Of a stretch of DNA of 43,718 bases, positions 8,361 to 17,033 are shown piece by piece. The stretch is from positions 1 through 43,718 of the forward strand of contig JADFXS010000007.1 in the NCBI GenBank assembly GCA_015233515.1, written 5' to 3'. The stretch comes from Deltaproteobacteria bacterium. Its GTDB lineage: Bacteria; Desulfobacterota; Desulfarculia; Adiutricales; JAGVGV01. Numbering within the stretch: the stretch's first letter is position 1; every line of letters starts with the position of its first letter. The notes beneath the pieces are model-generated. The model was not told where the DNA came from. It was given only the letters and a program-made list of their open reading frames with translations, and did not search any database. The position numbers and the translations under genes were made by a program.

Positions 8361-8759
8361 ATGGATGCCTTTAAAAAAGGGGTATGCATAGCGGTATTAT
8401 TGGCGTTGACCATTTGGGGCGGTCTATCATGGGCTAAAGACGCCGCCTCTAACTCCGGTGGCGCCGAAAATACGTCCCGGGAAATCCGGACCATCAAGAT
8501 CATGGACCTGCCGGATCAAGCTTTGGCGACACTAAAACTCATCAAGGCCGGTGGGCCTTTTCCTTACTCCCAAGACGGCATTATCTTTGGGAACCGGGAA
8601 AAACGACTTCCGCGTCAACCTCATGGATACTATAAGGAATATACGGTTAAAACTCCGGCCCGATCGGACCGGGGCCCAAGGCGGATTGTCGCCGGAGCCA
8701 ACGGTGATTTTTATTATACCGACGATCACTACCAGACCTTTAAGCTTATCAAGGAGTAA
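8361..8759 (+). CDS. secreted barnase/RNase Sa-type guanyl-specific ribonuclease
   Basis: This 132-aa protein starts with a Sec signal peptide (about residues 1-25, ending GGLSWA before KDA), so the mature enzyme should be periplasmic or extracellular. The fold-defining GGPFPYSQDG, KEYTV, RGPRRIV and YYTDDHYQTF match the microbial N1/T1/barnase family. By comparison with RNase Sa, the expected catalytic set is E93, R104, R108 and H123 (numbered from this ATG), all present. AGGTGA before the ATG at 8361 supports this start. A GTG at 8352 overlaps the regulator stop and is the alternative. It sits between a response regulator and a barstar gene, which suggests regulated co-expression with its inhibitor. 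It could serve in nutrition, competition or self-regulation. Confidence 0.9.
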   Translation: MDAFKKGVCIAVLLALTIWGGLSWAKDAASNSGGAENTSREIRTIKIMDLPDQALATLKLIKAGGPFPYSQDGIIFGNREKRLPRQPHGYYKEYTVKTPARSDRGPRRIVAGANGDFYYTDDHYQTFKLIKE

Positions 8760-8762
8760 CCG

Positions 8763-9215
8763 GTGAAAAAACTGGAAAGCCTTTTGAGCCGACGGGAGAC
8801 TTCGGGAGTTTATGGGCTTGAGGGAGATTGGCCCTTGGATCAACTCAAAGCCATGACCGTCAGGCATGACTGCTCCTTTTTCCACCTGGATGGCCGGAAT
8901 ATTGACAACAAAGAGGATTTTTTGCGGCAAATGGCCGAGACTCTGGCCTTCCCCGGCTATTTCGGTAACAATTGGGACGCCTTGGCCGATTGCTTAACCG
9001 ATATGTCCTGGCATGAGACTCAGGGTTATGTGGTTTTGATAGAGAGCCCGGATAGGTTGGCCAAATCGGTCCCTGAAGATTTTGCCGTCCTTTTGGATGT
9101 TTTCCAGGAAACCGCCGACTTTTGGCGAATGCACGACAAAGCCTGGTATGTTCTTTTTGGCGGCCGGGGTGTGGAATCTCTGGACCTGCCCATGATTGAA
9201 GCCCTTAACGGGTAG
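8763..9215 (+). CDS. barstar-family ribonuclease inhibitor
   Basis: This 150-aa cytoplasmic protein begins at a GTG three bases after the RNase stop, with AAGGAG just upstream, inside the end of the RNase gene. The barstar signature FPGYFGNNWDALADCL is present. D72 and D76 correspond to barstar D35 and D39, the acidic residues that plug the RNase active site. HLDGRNIDNKEDFL precedes it, as in the family. The N-terminal about 30 residues extend beyond the classical 90-aa barstar core. The pairing with a barnase-type gene makes the role clear: it protects the producing cell from any enzyme that folds before export. Confidence 0.92.
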   Translation: MKKLESLLSRRETSGVYGLEGDWPLDQLKAMTVRHDCSFFHLDGRNIDNKEDFLRQMAETLAFPGYFGNNWDALADCLTDMSWHETQGYVVLIESPDRLAKSVPEDFAVLLDVFQETADFWRMHDKAWYVLFGGRGVESLDLPMIEALNG

Positions 9216-9256
9216 CGATCGGCGGGATTCCTTTTTTTTTAAATCTAACGTTTTTT

Positions 9257-12200
9257 TTACATGAACCGGCTCATGGTCTCCCGGGCCGTTTCCAGGCCGT
9301 GTTCCAGTTCCCGCCAGTGTCGCCTGATTTCGTCGTGATGGGCGCTTTTCGCGGCCTGCTCCAATTTGATCGCCAGGTCACGGCAGATTTCGGCGCCGAT
9401 AATGGCCAAAACTCCTTTCAAGGAATGGGCGTAGGCTTTGATGTCTTCCAGCCGGTCCTGATCAATGGCTTGGCGCAGCCGATCTTTTTGATCCGGCAAG
9501 TCTTCCAGAAAAGTTTCATAGAGAGTTTTGAGGAGTTCTTCATCGTTACCCATCCGACCCAAGGTCCGACTACGCTCCAGGACAACCGATCCTTGATCGA
9601 TGGATGATGTCTGCTCAGGCAAAACTGGCATAATGATTTCTCCAGGATGATACTGGGCAAAGATTTTTTCCAGATGCTGAAAATCGACAGGTTTGGTTAG
9701 AAAGTCATTCATACCCGCGGCCAGGCATTTTTCTTTGAACCCGGTCAAGGCATGAGCAGTCATGGCGATGATGGGAATTTCCCGGGCCGCCGCTCCGCCT
9801 TGACCTTCACGGATGCGGTGGGTGGCTTCGATACCGTCCATTTCAGGCATTTCCAGGTCCATGAGGACAATGTCGAACCGCCTTTCTTTCAATCGCTCCA
9901 GCGCTTCCAAACCATTGGCGGCCACGGCGACCGAATGACCTCGCTTGGTAAGATATCTTTTGCCGACCTTGAGGTTGACCGGATGGTCATCCACCAAAAG
10001 TATCCGAAATAATGGAGTTTGCATCGGGGAGGTGAAGACGGTTTCCAAGGCGTTTAGGTCCGCGGGCTCCCTTGGCTGGAAGACAGCGGTAAAATAAAAA
10101 GTGCTGCCTGAATCCGGCCGGCTTTCCAGCCAGATATCGCCGCCCATCAAATGTACCAATCGACGGCAGATGGCCAGTCCCAGTCCTGTCCCGCCATATC
10201 GCCTGGTTATGGACGAATCACCCTGGCTGAAATAATCGAAAATCGAGTTTAGATTTTCAGATGGCACACCTACGCCGGTGTCCTTAACGGAAAATTGCAG
10301 CCGCACGTCAGGATGAGGTTCCATAACCTCTGGACCGGCCGCTACGGGATTCGCCGGTTCGATATTGAGGATTACGCTGCCGGAATGTGTAAATTTTATG
10401 GCATTACCGGTCAAGTTAACCAGGATTTGTTTGAGGCGGACCGGGTCGCCTTTCAGAACGGCCGGGACCTGGGGTGAGATGTGGGCCTTCAGTTCCAAAC
10501 CCTTGGCTTGAGCCAGAACGATCATGGTCCGGACGAGGGATTCCACCAGTTGACGTAAATCGAAATTGATTATTTCCAGTTCCAACTTATCCATTTCGAT
10601 TTTCGCAAAGTCCAGAATATCATCCAGAAGAGCCAGAAGAGTCTCGGCGGAATCCCGGACGATTTCAAATTGATCCTTGATTTCCGGTTCAAGCGGATCT
10701 TCCAAAGCCAATTCGGTTACACCCAGGATGGCATACATAGGGGTGCGGATTTCGTGACTCATTATGGCCAGAAAGTTGCTCTTGACGCGGCTGGCCTCTT
10801 CGGCTCGGTTCAGAGCTTGGAGTCGTTCGTCTTCGATCTGTCTGGATTCGGTCATGTCTCGAAAAATAATCACCGTCCCAATGAGAGCGTCACCTTCCTT
10901 GAGGGGTGTGACAATATATTCCACAGGAAAGGATGAACCATCTTTTCGCCAAAAGACCTCATCGTCCACCTGCTGAATCTCTCCGGTGACCAAAGTGTAG
11001 TGTATCGGGCAGTCTTCAAGGGGATAAGGGCGCCCGTCGACCCGGGTGTGGTGCCAGATATCATGGCTGGTTCGTCCGATCAATTCGTTTAGTCCGTATC
11101 CCAGGAGACGCTCGGCTTCGGGGTTGACAAAAACTTGTTTTAATTCCGAATCCAAGCCGATTATTCCTTCGCCGACCGAGTCGAGGATCAACCGATTATG
11201 GGCTTCGACGCGTCGCAGGTCCTGGACCATTTTGGTCAAAGCCGAACTGAGCTGACCGATTTCGTCGTTTTGCCGGATGACTGGATCCGGCGGTTTTCGT
11301 CCTTGGCCGACTTCGGACATGAAAAGAGCCAAGTTATTGATGGGACGGCTGACCCACCGATATAAAAAATAAAAGGTCAGGATCGGAACTCCCAATAGCA
11401 AAACAATCGCACTAATCAAGGCCCAGAGGCGGTGAGTGGTTTCTCGGGCGTAGTTTGTCGTAAAATTTTTTATATGCAAAAGTTCCTGCTGTTGGAGAAC
11501 AGCCAATCTATCCCGAAAATCATTGGCTTGCCGCCGGAAATCTTCCGCGGAACCGACCGTGGCCGCGGAAAGTTTGGAAGAAAGAAAAGCGGAAATAACC
11601 TGATTTTCAAAAGCTATAAAGGGGCTTGTTAACAAATACCGCAACCTCATGGTTCCCTCGGAGGATAAAACCATGGCCGGAGATTTAAGAACGCCTTCCA
11701 CACTGGAGTGTAACTCGGTAATTTTGAGCAGATCAGGTTCCTTGATCCGGTCGTGAGGTAACGTCCAGGCCGTAAATATTTCCCCGGCTAATGCCAGGAA
11801 GTGGTTCTGGGCGTCGGAGAGCAAGTGCTGGGATAAAAAATGTTTACCTATACCGCGGGTGGTCGGCGAAAGGACAATTCCGCCTTGAACGCTAAATATG
11901 GCCTGGGCGAAGCGTTCATAATCAAGGTCGTTCATTTTAGATAAATCACTGTTGAAACGGGAGGTTGCCGTCAAAAAATTTTCCTTGGCCGGCGGGGCTA
12001 GGCTTGATAGATTCAGCATGGCGTTAAAGCTGTCTAACTTCAATTGAATAGCCGTATGGTCGCCGGTTCCTTGTCCGGAACCGTCCTGGGCCGATCTTGG
12101 GGAAAAGCCTTGTTCCTGTTTTGTCTGCAACACGTTGAGTAACTCAACCGTGGCGAGAAAAAGGTCTACGTTTCGGTCCATATTCGTGGCCATCTTGTTT

Positions 12201-12301
12201 TCAGCCATAAACAAGGTAATGAGGTAGTAGGCCAATATGATTATGACCACTAGGGGCATGGCCATTGCCAGAACAAGCTTATGAGAGATATTGGCTTTCA
12301 T
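9257..12301 (-). CDS. hybrid sensor histidine kinase with receiver and HPt domains
   Basis: This 1014-aa membrane phosphorelay protein has transmembrane helices at about 9-31 and 290-315, with an all-helical periplasmic sensor between. HAMP follows at about 316-365, PAS at about 375-495 and HisKA with MSHEIRTPM (H516). HATPase lies at about 617-735 with NLTGNAIKFTH and GGTGLGLAIC. REC has VLMDLEMPEMDG (D815), and the C-terminal HPt has AYAHSLKGV (H959). This is the BarA/ArcB-like three-step layout, so phosphate should pass H516 to D815 to H959 and on to a separate regulator. The ATG at 12301 directly precedes the hydrophobic helix. A GTG six codons upstream (12319) is possible, and neither has a good ribosome binding site. 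It is convergent with the barstar gene across 41 bases. Confidence 0.92.
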   Translation of the reverse strand: MKANISHKLVLAMAMPLVVIIILAYYLITLFMAENKMATNMDRNVDLFLATVELLNVLQTKQEQGFSPRSAQDGSGQGTGDHTAIQLKLDSFNAMLNLSSLAPPAKENFLTATSRFNSDLSKMNDLDYERFAQAIFSVQGGIVLSPTTRGIGKHFLSQHLLSDAQNHFLALAGEIFTAWTLPHDRIKEPDLLKITELHSSVEGVLKSPAMVLSSEGTMRLRYLLTSPFIAFENQVISAFLSSKLSAATVGSAEDFRRQANDFRDRLAVLQQQELLHIKNFTTNYARETTHRLWALISAIVLLLGVPILTFYFLYRWVSRPINNLALFMSEVGQGRKPPDPVIRQNDEIGQLSSALTKMVQDLRRVEAHNRLILDSVGEGIIGLDSELKQVFVNPEAERLLGYGLNELIGRTSHDIWHHTRVDGRPYPLEDCPIHYTLVTGEIQQVDDEVFWRKDGSSFPVEYIVTPLKEGDALIGTVIIFRDMTESRQIEDERLQALNRAEEASRVKSNFLAIMSHEIRTPMYAILGVTELALEDPLEPEIKDQFEIVRDSAETLLALLDDILDFAKIEMDKLELEIINFDLRQLVESLVRTMIVLAQAKGLELKAHISPQVPAVLKGDPVRLKQILVNLTGNAIKFTHSGSVILNIEPANPVAAGPEVMEPHPDVRLQFSVKDTGVGVPSENLNSIFDYFSQGDSSITRRYGGTGLGLAICRRLVHLMGGDIWLESRPDSGSTFYFTAVFQPREPADLNALETVFTSPMQTPLFRILLVDDHPVNLKVGKRYLTKRGHSVAVAANGLEALERLKERRFDIVLMDLEMPEMDGIEATHRIREGQGGAAAREIPIIAMTAHALTGFKEKCLAAGMNDFLTKPVDFQHLEKIFAQYHPGEIIMPVLPEQTSSIDQGSVVLERSRTLGRMGNDEELLKTLYETFLEDLPDQKDRLRQAIDQDRLEDIKAYAHSLKGVLAIIGAEICRDLAIKLEQAAKSAHHDEIRRHWRELEHGLETARETMSRFM

Positions 12302-12626
12302 CGGTAGTACAAGCACCACGGATATTAAGATGGGAAATAGGTACTTTTTACTAGTAGTATTCTTTAATTATGCTATTACACTTGCTCCAGGATTGCAACC
12401 GGCCCTAGGCACTGCCTTTGAGCAATGAGGCACATAAGCGACCTTCACTAACGTAAGTCCGTGTAGAATGAGAAAAATTATCAAAATAGATTTTATCCCC
12501 TTGTATGAAACGATGTGGCCCGGAAGTCGTGAATCAGGGCCAAGGCGGAAAACTTTCACGGACTGGTTTAGTTAGCATTTCGCCGCGCGTTTCTGCTATA
12601 CTGAACGGAAGCTTTCAATTTGACCG
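12302..12626. other. divergent promoter region between hybrid kinase and uppS
   Basis: This 325-base gap separates divergently transcribed genes. The only clear signal is an extended -10 element for uppS at 12594-12602. The segment GAGGCACATAA (about 12425-12435) also occurs at 13414-13424 at the edge of the palindromic element there, so a decayed fragment of that repeat may be present. No gene is evident. Confidence 0.5.
12594..12602 (+). promoter_or_regulatory. extended -10 promoter element before uppS
   Basis: TGCTATACT matches the extended -10 pattern TGnTATAAT with one mismatch. It lies about 25 bases before the uppS ATG. No good -35 is seen, which is usual for extended -10 promoters. 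Confidence 0.45.
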
Positions 12627-13376
12627 ATGGTGATTATGTTGGAAAAATTAGACCAGGAGAAACTGCCACGACATCTGGCCATTATCATGGACGGCAACGG
12701 CCGTTGGGCTCAAAAGCGAGGCTTGAGCCGACTTGATGGCCATCGGGCCGGCGCGGAATCGGTACGCAAAATTACTAGAGCCTGTCGTCGCTTGGGGATG
12801 AAATATTTGACCTTGTACGCTTTTTCGCAGGAAAACTGGCAGCGTCCCCGCCCGGAAGTCGAAGGTCTCATGAAGCTTTTATCGCGATACCTGATGAATG
12901 AACTGATGGAGATGCTGGAAAACGGCATTCGTCTGAATACCATCGGTGACATGGACCGGTTGCCGGCGGCCGTGGCGGATCTCTTAAAGGAAACCATGGT
13001 TCGGACCTCTTCCAATAAAGAGATGGTCTTGACTTTGGCTTTATCCTACAGTGGACGGCTGGAGATAATTCGCGCCTGCCGGAAATTGGCGGAAGAATGC
13101 CTGGCCGGCCGTTTGACGCCGGACCGGATCGATGAAACATCCTTTACCATGAATCTGTTCGACCCTGATCTTCCGAATCCGGATCTGCTGATCAGAACCA
13201 GCGGAGAACGCCGGATAAGTAATTTTTTGTTGTGGCAAATCGCCTATTCGGAATTTTATACTACTCAAACACATTGGCCGGAGTTTGACGAGAATGAGTT
13301 ATATGCCGCATTATGGGATTACCAGCAGCGGCAACGTCGCTTTGGGTTGACCGGAGAGCAGGTCGAAGTAGGTTGA
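12627..13376 (+). CDS. uppS: isoprenyl transferase (undecaprenyl diphosphate synthase)
   Basis: This 249-aa cytosolic cis-prenyltransferase condenses isopentenyl diphosphate onto farnesyl diphosphate to make the lipid carrier for peptidoglycan and O-antigen synthesis. The substrate motif IIMDGNGRWA has the catalytic D22. GHRAGAESVR, YAFSQENWQRP and the C-terminal RTSGERRISNFLLWQ and SEFY signatures are all intact. It starts at the first ATG after the extended -10 promoter. It leads the uppS-cdsA-dxr-rseP-tsaB block, from which it is separated by a 103-base palindromic repeat. Confidence 0.97.
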   Translation: MVIMLEKLDQEKLPRHLAIIMDGNGRWAQKRGLSRLDGHRAGAESVRKITRACRRLGMKYLTLYAFSQENWQRPRPEVEGLMKLLSRYLMNELMEMLENGIRLNTIGDMDRLPAAVADLLKETMVRTSSNKEMVLTLALSYSGRLEIIRACRKLAEECLAGRLTPDRIDETSFTMNLFDPDLPNPDLLIRTSGERRISNFLLWQIAYSEFYTTQTHWPEFDENELYAALWDYQQRQRRFGLTGEQVEVG

Positions 13377-13423
13377 CCTCCGGGAATATCCATAATTCAC
13401 CAACTATTAGCAACGAGGCACAT

Positions 13424-13526
13424 AAATCCTTGCTGCAACGCTCGTTTCACGATTTTGCCTCCTCGACGTATGCTGAATACGCCTGCGGGCCAAAATCGCT
13501 CCAACTTCGCGTTTCGCTAAGGATTT
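13424..13526. repeat. long nested palindromic intergenic element (copy A)
   Basis: The outer arms are AAATCCTT (13424-13431) and AAGGATTT (13519-13526). Inside are CGATTTTG/CAAAATCG arms and a central CGTAT/ATACG hairpin. The reverse complement aligns by eye, with gaps, to 20709-20806: both share GATTTTG, CCGCAGG, TACGT/CGTAT and GAGGA in order. It sits between uppS and cdsA, where it could fold strongly in the mRNA. I take it as a dispersed non-coding repeat. Confidence 0.6.
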
Positions 13527-13617
13527 TTGCGCCATCTCCGCGATTAGGCAGTGGGTTTGAGATTATTCCATGACCTTGCGTAATCACCTCTGATTGTATA
13601 AAATTGGAAGCATAATT

Positions 13618-14433
13618 ATGCCATTGTCATCTCATGCCAGCCGTTGGTTGGTCGCGGCCATTGCCGCGCCGATCATTTTATGGGTTCTATTCCTGGCCCC
13701 GCCCGAGGCCCTTTATATTTTGATCCTTTTGTTTGGTCTTGGGGCTTGGTGGGAATATTTAACCGCCGCTTTCGGCCCCGGCCGCTGGGGGCTGAAGACC
13801 ATCGGCTTGGCTGGATGGACCTTGACGGCCACCGGAGCGTTTTTTTTCGGTCCCTTTGGCCAGATGGCCGGACTTTTTCTGGCTATGGTCATGGTCGGTC
13901 TTTACTTTACCCTGGCATTTTCCAAGGTGACCGATCTATTCGACCAAACCGGTCGCCTAGCCTTGGGCCATGCCTATATCAGCTTGTGTTTTTCCTGTTT
14001 ACTGGTCCTTTTTTCGGTGGATTACGGACCAAAATGGGTGCTAGTCACTTTACTGGTGACCTTTTTGGGTGACGCCGCCGCGTTTTATACCGGCCGTAGC
14101 ATCGGGAAGCATTTGCTCTACCCGGCGGTCAGCCCGAAAAAGACCTGGGAAGGATTGGCCGGAGGAGTCCTCGGTAGTGGGCTATCGGCCGCCGTTTTAT
14201 CCGCGTTTTTTTTACCGGTCCCCTGGTCGGAGGCCGGTCTGCTGGGACTGATCATGGGCTTGGCCGCCGCCGCTGGAGATCTGTTCGAATCCGCGCTCAA
14301 ACGTTCCGCTGGTATCAAAGATAGCGGGTCGATACTCCTGGGTCATGGAGGAGTATGGGACCGCATCGACGCCTTGCTTTTCAATGCGCCCCTGGTTCTG
14401 GTCTTCGTATTTTTCTATAATCAAGGTTTTTAA
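13618..14433 (+). CDS. cdsA: phosphatidate cytidylyltransferase (CDP-diacylglycerol synthase)
   Basis: This 271-aa polytopic inner-membrane enzyme makes CDP-diacylglycerol from CTP and phosphatidic acid, the precursor of all phospholipids. Several hydrophobic helices are evident. The C-terminal signature reads SALKRSAGIKDSGSILLGHG and continues GVWDRID, the expected CdsA motif with its Asp residues. DAAAFYTGRSIGKH and SPKKTWEG are also typical. The ATG at 13618 has GGAAG seven bases before it and directly precedes a basic-then-hydrophobic N terminus. The upstream TTG at 13594 is less likely. Four bases separate it from dxr. Confidence 0.96.
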   Translation: MPLSSHASRWLVAAIAAPIILWVLFLAPPEALYILILLFGLGAWWEYLTAAFGPGRWGLKTIGLAGWTLTATGAFFFGPFGQMAGLFLAMVMVGLYFTLAFSKVTDLFDQTGRLALGHAYISLCFSCLLVLFSVDYGPKWVLVTLLVTFLGDAAAFYTGRSIGKHLLYPAVSPKKTWEGLAGGVLGSGLSAAVLSAFFLPVPWSEAGLLGLIMGLAAAAGDLFESALKRSAGIKDSGSILLGHGGVWDRIDALLFNAPLVLVFVFFYNQGF

Positions 14434-14436
14434 AAC

Positions 14437-15618
14437 ATGACGTCGATTCGTCGAGTTGTGGTCCTGGGCGCTACCGGGTCCATAGGCAGAAGCTGTCTGG
14501 ATGTGATCAGCAGGTTTCCGGACCGTTTCAAAATAGTCGGCTTGGCCGCCGGCCGCAACATGGAACTGCTGGCCGCTCAGGCCGCTTTATTTAAACCTCG
14601 TATGTGTGCGGTCATGGGAGCTGCCGAAGCCGAAGTCCTACGAAGACTGTTACCCCAGGATCTAAACGTGGAAATAGTCTGGGGCCGGGAAGGTTTATGC
14701 CGGGTAGCCGCTTTGGAGGAGACCGATATCGTGGTTTCGGCCATTGTCGGCGCCGCGGGACTGGCTCCGACCTGGACCGCTGTCCGGTCCGGAAAACGCG
14801 TGGCTCTGGCCAATAAGGAAACGCTGGTCATGGCCGGTGAACTGATCATGGCCGAAGCCAGGAAGACCGGAGCGGAAATTTTGCCGGTAGACAGCGAACA
14901 TTCGGCCATTTTCCAGACCCTGTCCGGCCAGAGGTTGGAGGATGTCAAGCGGTTGATCTTGACCGCCTCGGGCGGGCCGTTTCTTAATCTGTCTTCCGAA
15001 GAGCTGGCTCGAGTTACACCCCGCCAAGCCTTGGCTCATCCCCGTTGGCGGATGGGAGCGAAAATCAGCATCGATTCATCAACGTTGATGAATAAAGGGC
15101 TGGAGGCCATCGAAGCCAGATGGCTTTTTGGGTTGCCTTGGGACAGAATCGCCATCCACATACATCCTCAAAGCATTGTCCATTCCTTGGTGGAATTCAT
15201 CGATGGCGCGGTCCTGGCTCAGTTGGGTCGGCCGGATATGCGGGTGCCCATCGCTTATGCGCTGTCCTATCCAGCGCGCCTGCCCTTGGATTTTCCGGCC
15301 TTGGACCTGGTCCATTCGGAACCGCTGACTTTTGCCGAGCCTGACGAAGACCGTTTCCCTTGTCTGGCTTTGGCTCTGGCCGCCGGCCGTCTGGGAGGAG
15401 CCGGCCCCACGGCCCTCAACGCGGCCAACGAAGTGGCGGTTGAGGCCTTTCTGCTTGGGGAAATTTCATTTTCCGACTTGGCCGTTGTCGTGGCTACGGT
15501 GGTGAGCGGCGCCGATCCCAGGCCGCTGACCGACCTGGAACAAATCATGGACGCGGACCGAGTTTCCCGGACCATGGCCCGGGAAGTTATTGCTCGAATT
15601 AAAGGAGATCATAGCTAA
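14437..15618 (+). CDS. dxr: 1-deoxy-D-xylulose 5-phosphate reductoisomerase
   Basis: This 393-aa cytosolic enzyme performs the first committed MEP-pathway step, converting DXP to MEP with NADPH. The NADPH loop VLGATGSIGRS lies at the N terminus. ALANKETLVMAGELI, LPVDSEHSAIFQ and ISIDSSTLMNKGLEAIEA hold the metal- and substrate-binding residues. Length and motifs are normal. It supplies isopentenyl diphosphate used by UppS two genes upstream. Its TAA overlaps the next ATG by one base (TAATG), which points to translational coupling with rseP. Confidence 0.97.
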   Translation: MTSIRRVVVLGATGSIGRSCLDVISRFPDRFKIVGLAAGRNMELLAAQAALFKPRMCAVMGAAEAEVLRRLLPQDLNVEIVWGREGLCRVAALEETDIVVSAIVGAAGLAPTWTAVRSGKRVALANKETLVMAGELIMAEARKTGAEILPVDSEHSAIFQTLSGQRLEDVKRLILTASGGPFLNLSSEELARVTPRQALAHPRWRMGAKISIDSSTLMNKGLEAIEARWLFGLPWDRIAIHIHPQSIVHSLVEFIDGAVLAQLGRPDMRVPIAYALSYPARLPLDFPALDLVHSEPLTFAEPDEDRFPCLALALAAGRLGGAGPTALNAANEVAVEAFLLGEISFSDLAVVVATVVSGADPRPLTDLEQIMDADRVSRTMAREVIARIKGDHS

Positions 15619-17033
15619 TGACCACTATTGTGGCCACCATTGTATTATTGGGCCTGCTTATTTTCGTTCATGAGTTAGGTCATTTTCTCATGGCTAAAGC
15701 CCTGGGGGTTAGAGTTGAACGTTTTTCCTTGGGCTTTCCGCCCAAAATGTTCGGCAAGCAGTTCGGCGAAACCGAATACGTTCTTTCTTGGATACCTTTA
15801 GGTGGATATGTCAAGATGTACGGTGAGAACCCGGAGGAAGAAGCCAATATTCCCCTGGCGGAGCAGTCCAGATCATTTGCCCATAAACCTTCCTGGGCGC
15901 GCTTTCTCATCGTCTTGGCCGGACCCGGCTTCAATTTTATTTTTGCTTTCCTTATTTTCTGGATTATTTATGTGAGCGCGGGTCTTCCCCATTTAAGTCC
16001 GGTGATCGGCCGGGTGACCGCCAACAGTCCGGCGGCCCAGGCCGGAATCGAACCACTGGACCGCATCGAATCGGTGGACGGCCGACCGATTCTTTATTAT
16101 GACCAGTTCGTCGAACTGACCCGCGCCAGCCAAGGTCAGCCGATTTCCATTCTGCTGACCAGAAACGAAAAACAGATACGGGCCACCGCCAAACCGGTTC
16201 TGATGAAAAGCACAGATATTTTCGGCGACGAACTCCGGGAATACGATGTGGGGGTGGAACCATATCTCGGTCCGCATATCGGAAACGTTCAGCCCAATAT
16301 GCCGGCCGATGTGGCCGGACTGAAGCCGGGCGACAAGATAATAAAAATAAACGATCAAATTATCAAAGACTGGTACGATGTCTTGGACTTGGTCCAGGCC
16401 AGCCGCGGTCAGAAAATCAAGGTGGAAATCGAACGGAACGGAATCCCGATTCAAACCACTCTTGTCCCGCGACTGGTGACTTCCAGCGAATCACCCCAAC
16501 CGGAAAAACCCATATACCGTATCGGCATAGAGCGTCGAGACGAAACCATGACCGAATCCGTCAACCCGCTTATGGCGGTCTCCTATTCCGCTCTGCGCAC
16601 TTGGGAACTGACCCGGTTGACCATCATCTCCGTAGTCAAGCTCATCCAACGTAAACTGTCGGTAAATACCCTGGGCGGACCGATTTTTATCGCCGAACTT
16701 GCCGGTAAGCAAGCCGAAGCCGGCCTGTTGGCTTTGCTGTCCCTTTGCGCTTTGCTTAGTCTCAACCTGGGAATTTTAAACTTGCTGCCCATCCCGGTCC
16801 TGGATGGCGGCCATCTGTTTTTTTTCGCCATAGAAATGGTCTGGCGTCCGCTCAATCTGAAAATCCGGGAGCGGGCCCAGCAGGTGGGGATGATCTTTCT
16901 CATAATGTTTATGGCTTTTATTTTTTACAACGATATCGCCCGACTGGTTAACAGATGGACCCAGCCGTCGGTAAAAACCCAGGTGGAAGAACATGAAAAT
17001 CCTGGCTCTGGACACGTCAACTCAAATCGGTAG
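15618..17033 (+). CDS. rseP: RIP metalloprotease (site-2 protease)
   Basis: This 471-aa inner-membrane zinc protease cleaves transmembrane substrates such as anti-sigma factors. The first helix carries FVHELGHFL with H18, E19 and H22. The C-terminal LLPIPVLDGGH supplies the third ligand, D396. Between them lie two PDZ-like domains: one near SPAAQAGIEPLDRIESVDG and a second near PADVAGLKPGDKIIKINDQ. The E. coli arrangement is the same. It overlaps dxr by one base and tsaB by 41 bases. No anti-sigma substrate is encoded nearby. Confidence 0.96.
   Translation: MTTIVATIVLLGLLIFVHELGHFLMAKALGVRVERFSLGFPPKMFGKQFGETEYVLSWIPLGGYVKMYGENPEEEANIPLAEQSRSFAHKPSWARFLIVLAGPGFNFIFAFLIFWIIYVSAGLPHLSPVIGRVTANSPAAQAGIEPLDRIESVDGRPILYYDQFVELTRASQGQPISILLTRNEKQIRATAKPVLMKSTDIFGDELREYDVGVEPYLGPHIGNVQPNMPADVAGLKPGDKIIKINDQIIKDWYDVLDLVQASRGQKIKVEIERNGIPIQTTLVPRLVTSSESPQPEKPIYRIGIERRDETMTESVNPLMAVSYSALRTWELTRLTIISVVKLIQRKLSVNTLGGPIFIAELAGKQAEAGLLALLSLCALLSLNLGILNLLPIPVLDGGHLFFFAIEMVWRPLNLKIRERAQQVGMIFLIMFMAFIFYNDIARLVNRWTQPSVKTQVEEHENPGSGHVNSNR

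Noticed and set aside
8361..9215. RNase/barstar pair considered as a T6SS effector-immunity pair
   Set aside because: The RNase has a Sec signal peptide and no PAAR, VgrG or MIX-type adaptor, and lies 17 kb from the T6SS genes.
9216..9256. T-rich gap between barstar and the hybrid kinase considered as a bidirectional terminator
   Set aside because: T-runs are present but no stable stem precedes them on either strand.
13424..13526. CRISPR array considered for the repeated palindromic elements
   Set aside because: Copies are single, far apart and diverged, with no regular repeat-spacer pattern and no cas genes.
13313..13573. Open frame across the end of uppS and the following gap
   Set aside because: Most of it is the palindromic element 13424-13526 and a shifted frame of uppS. 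It has no protein-like composition.
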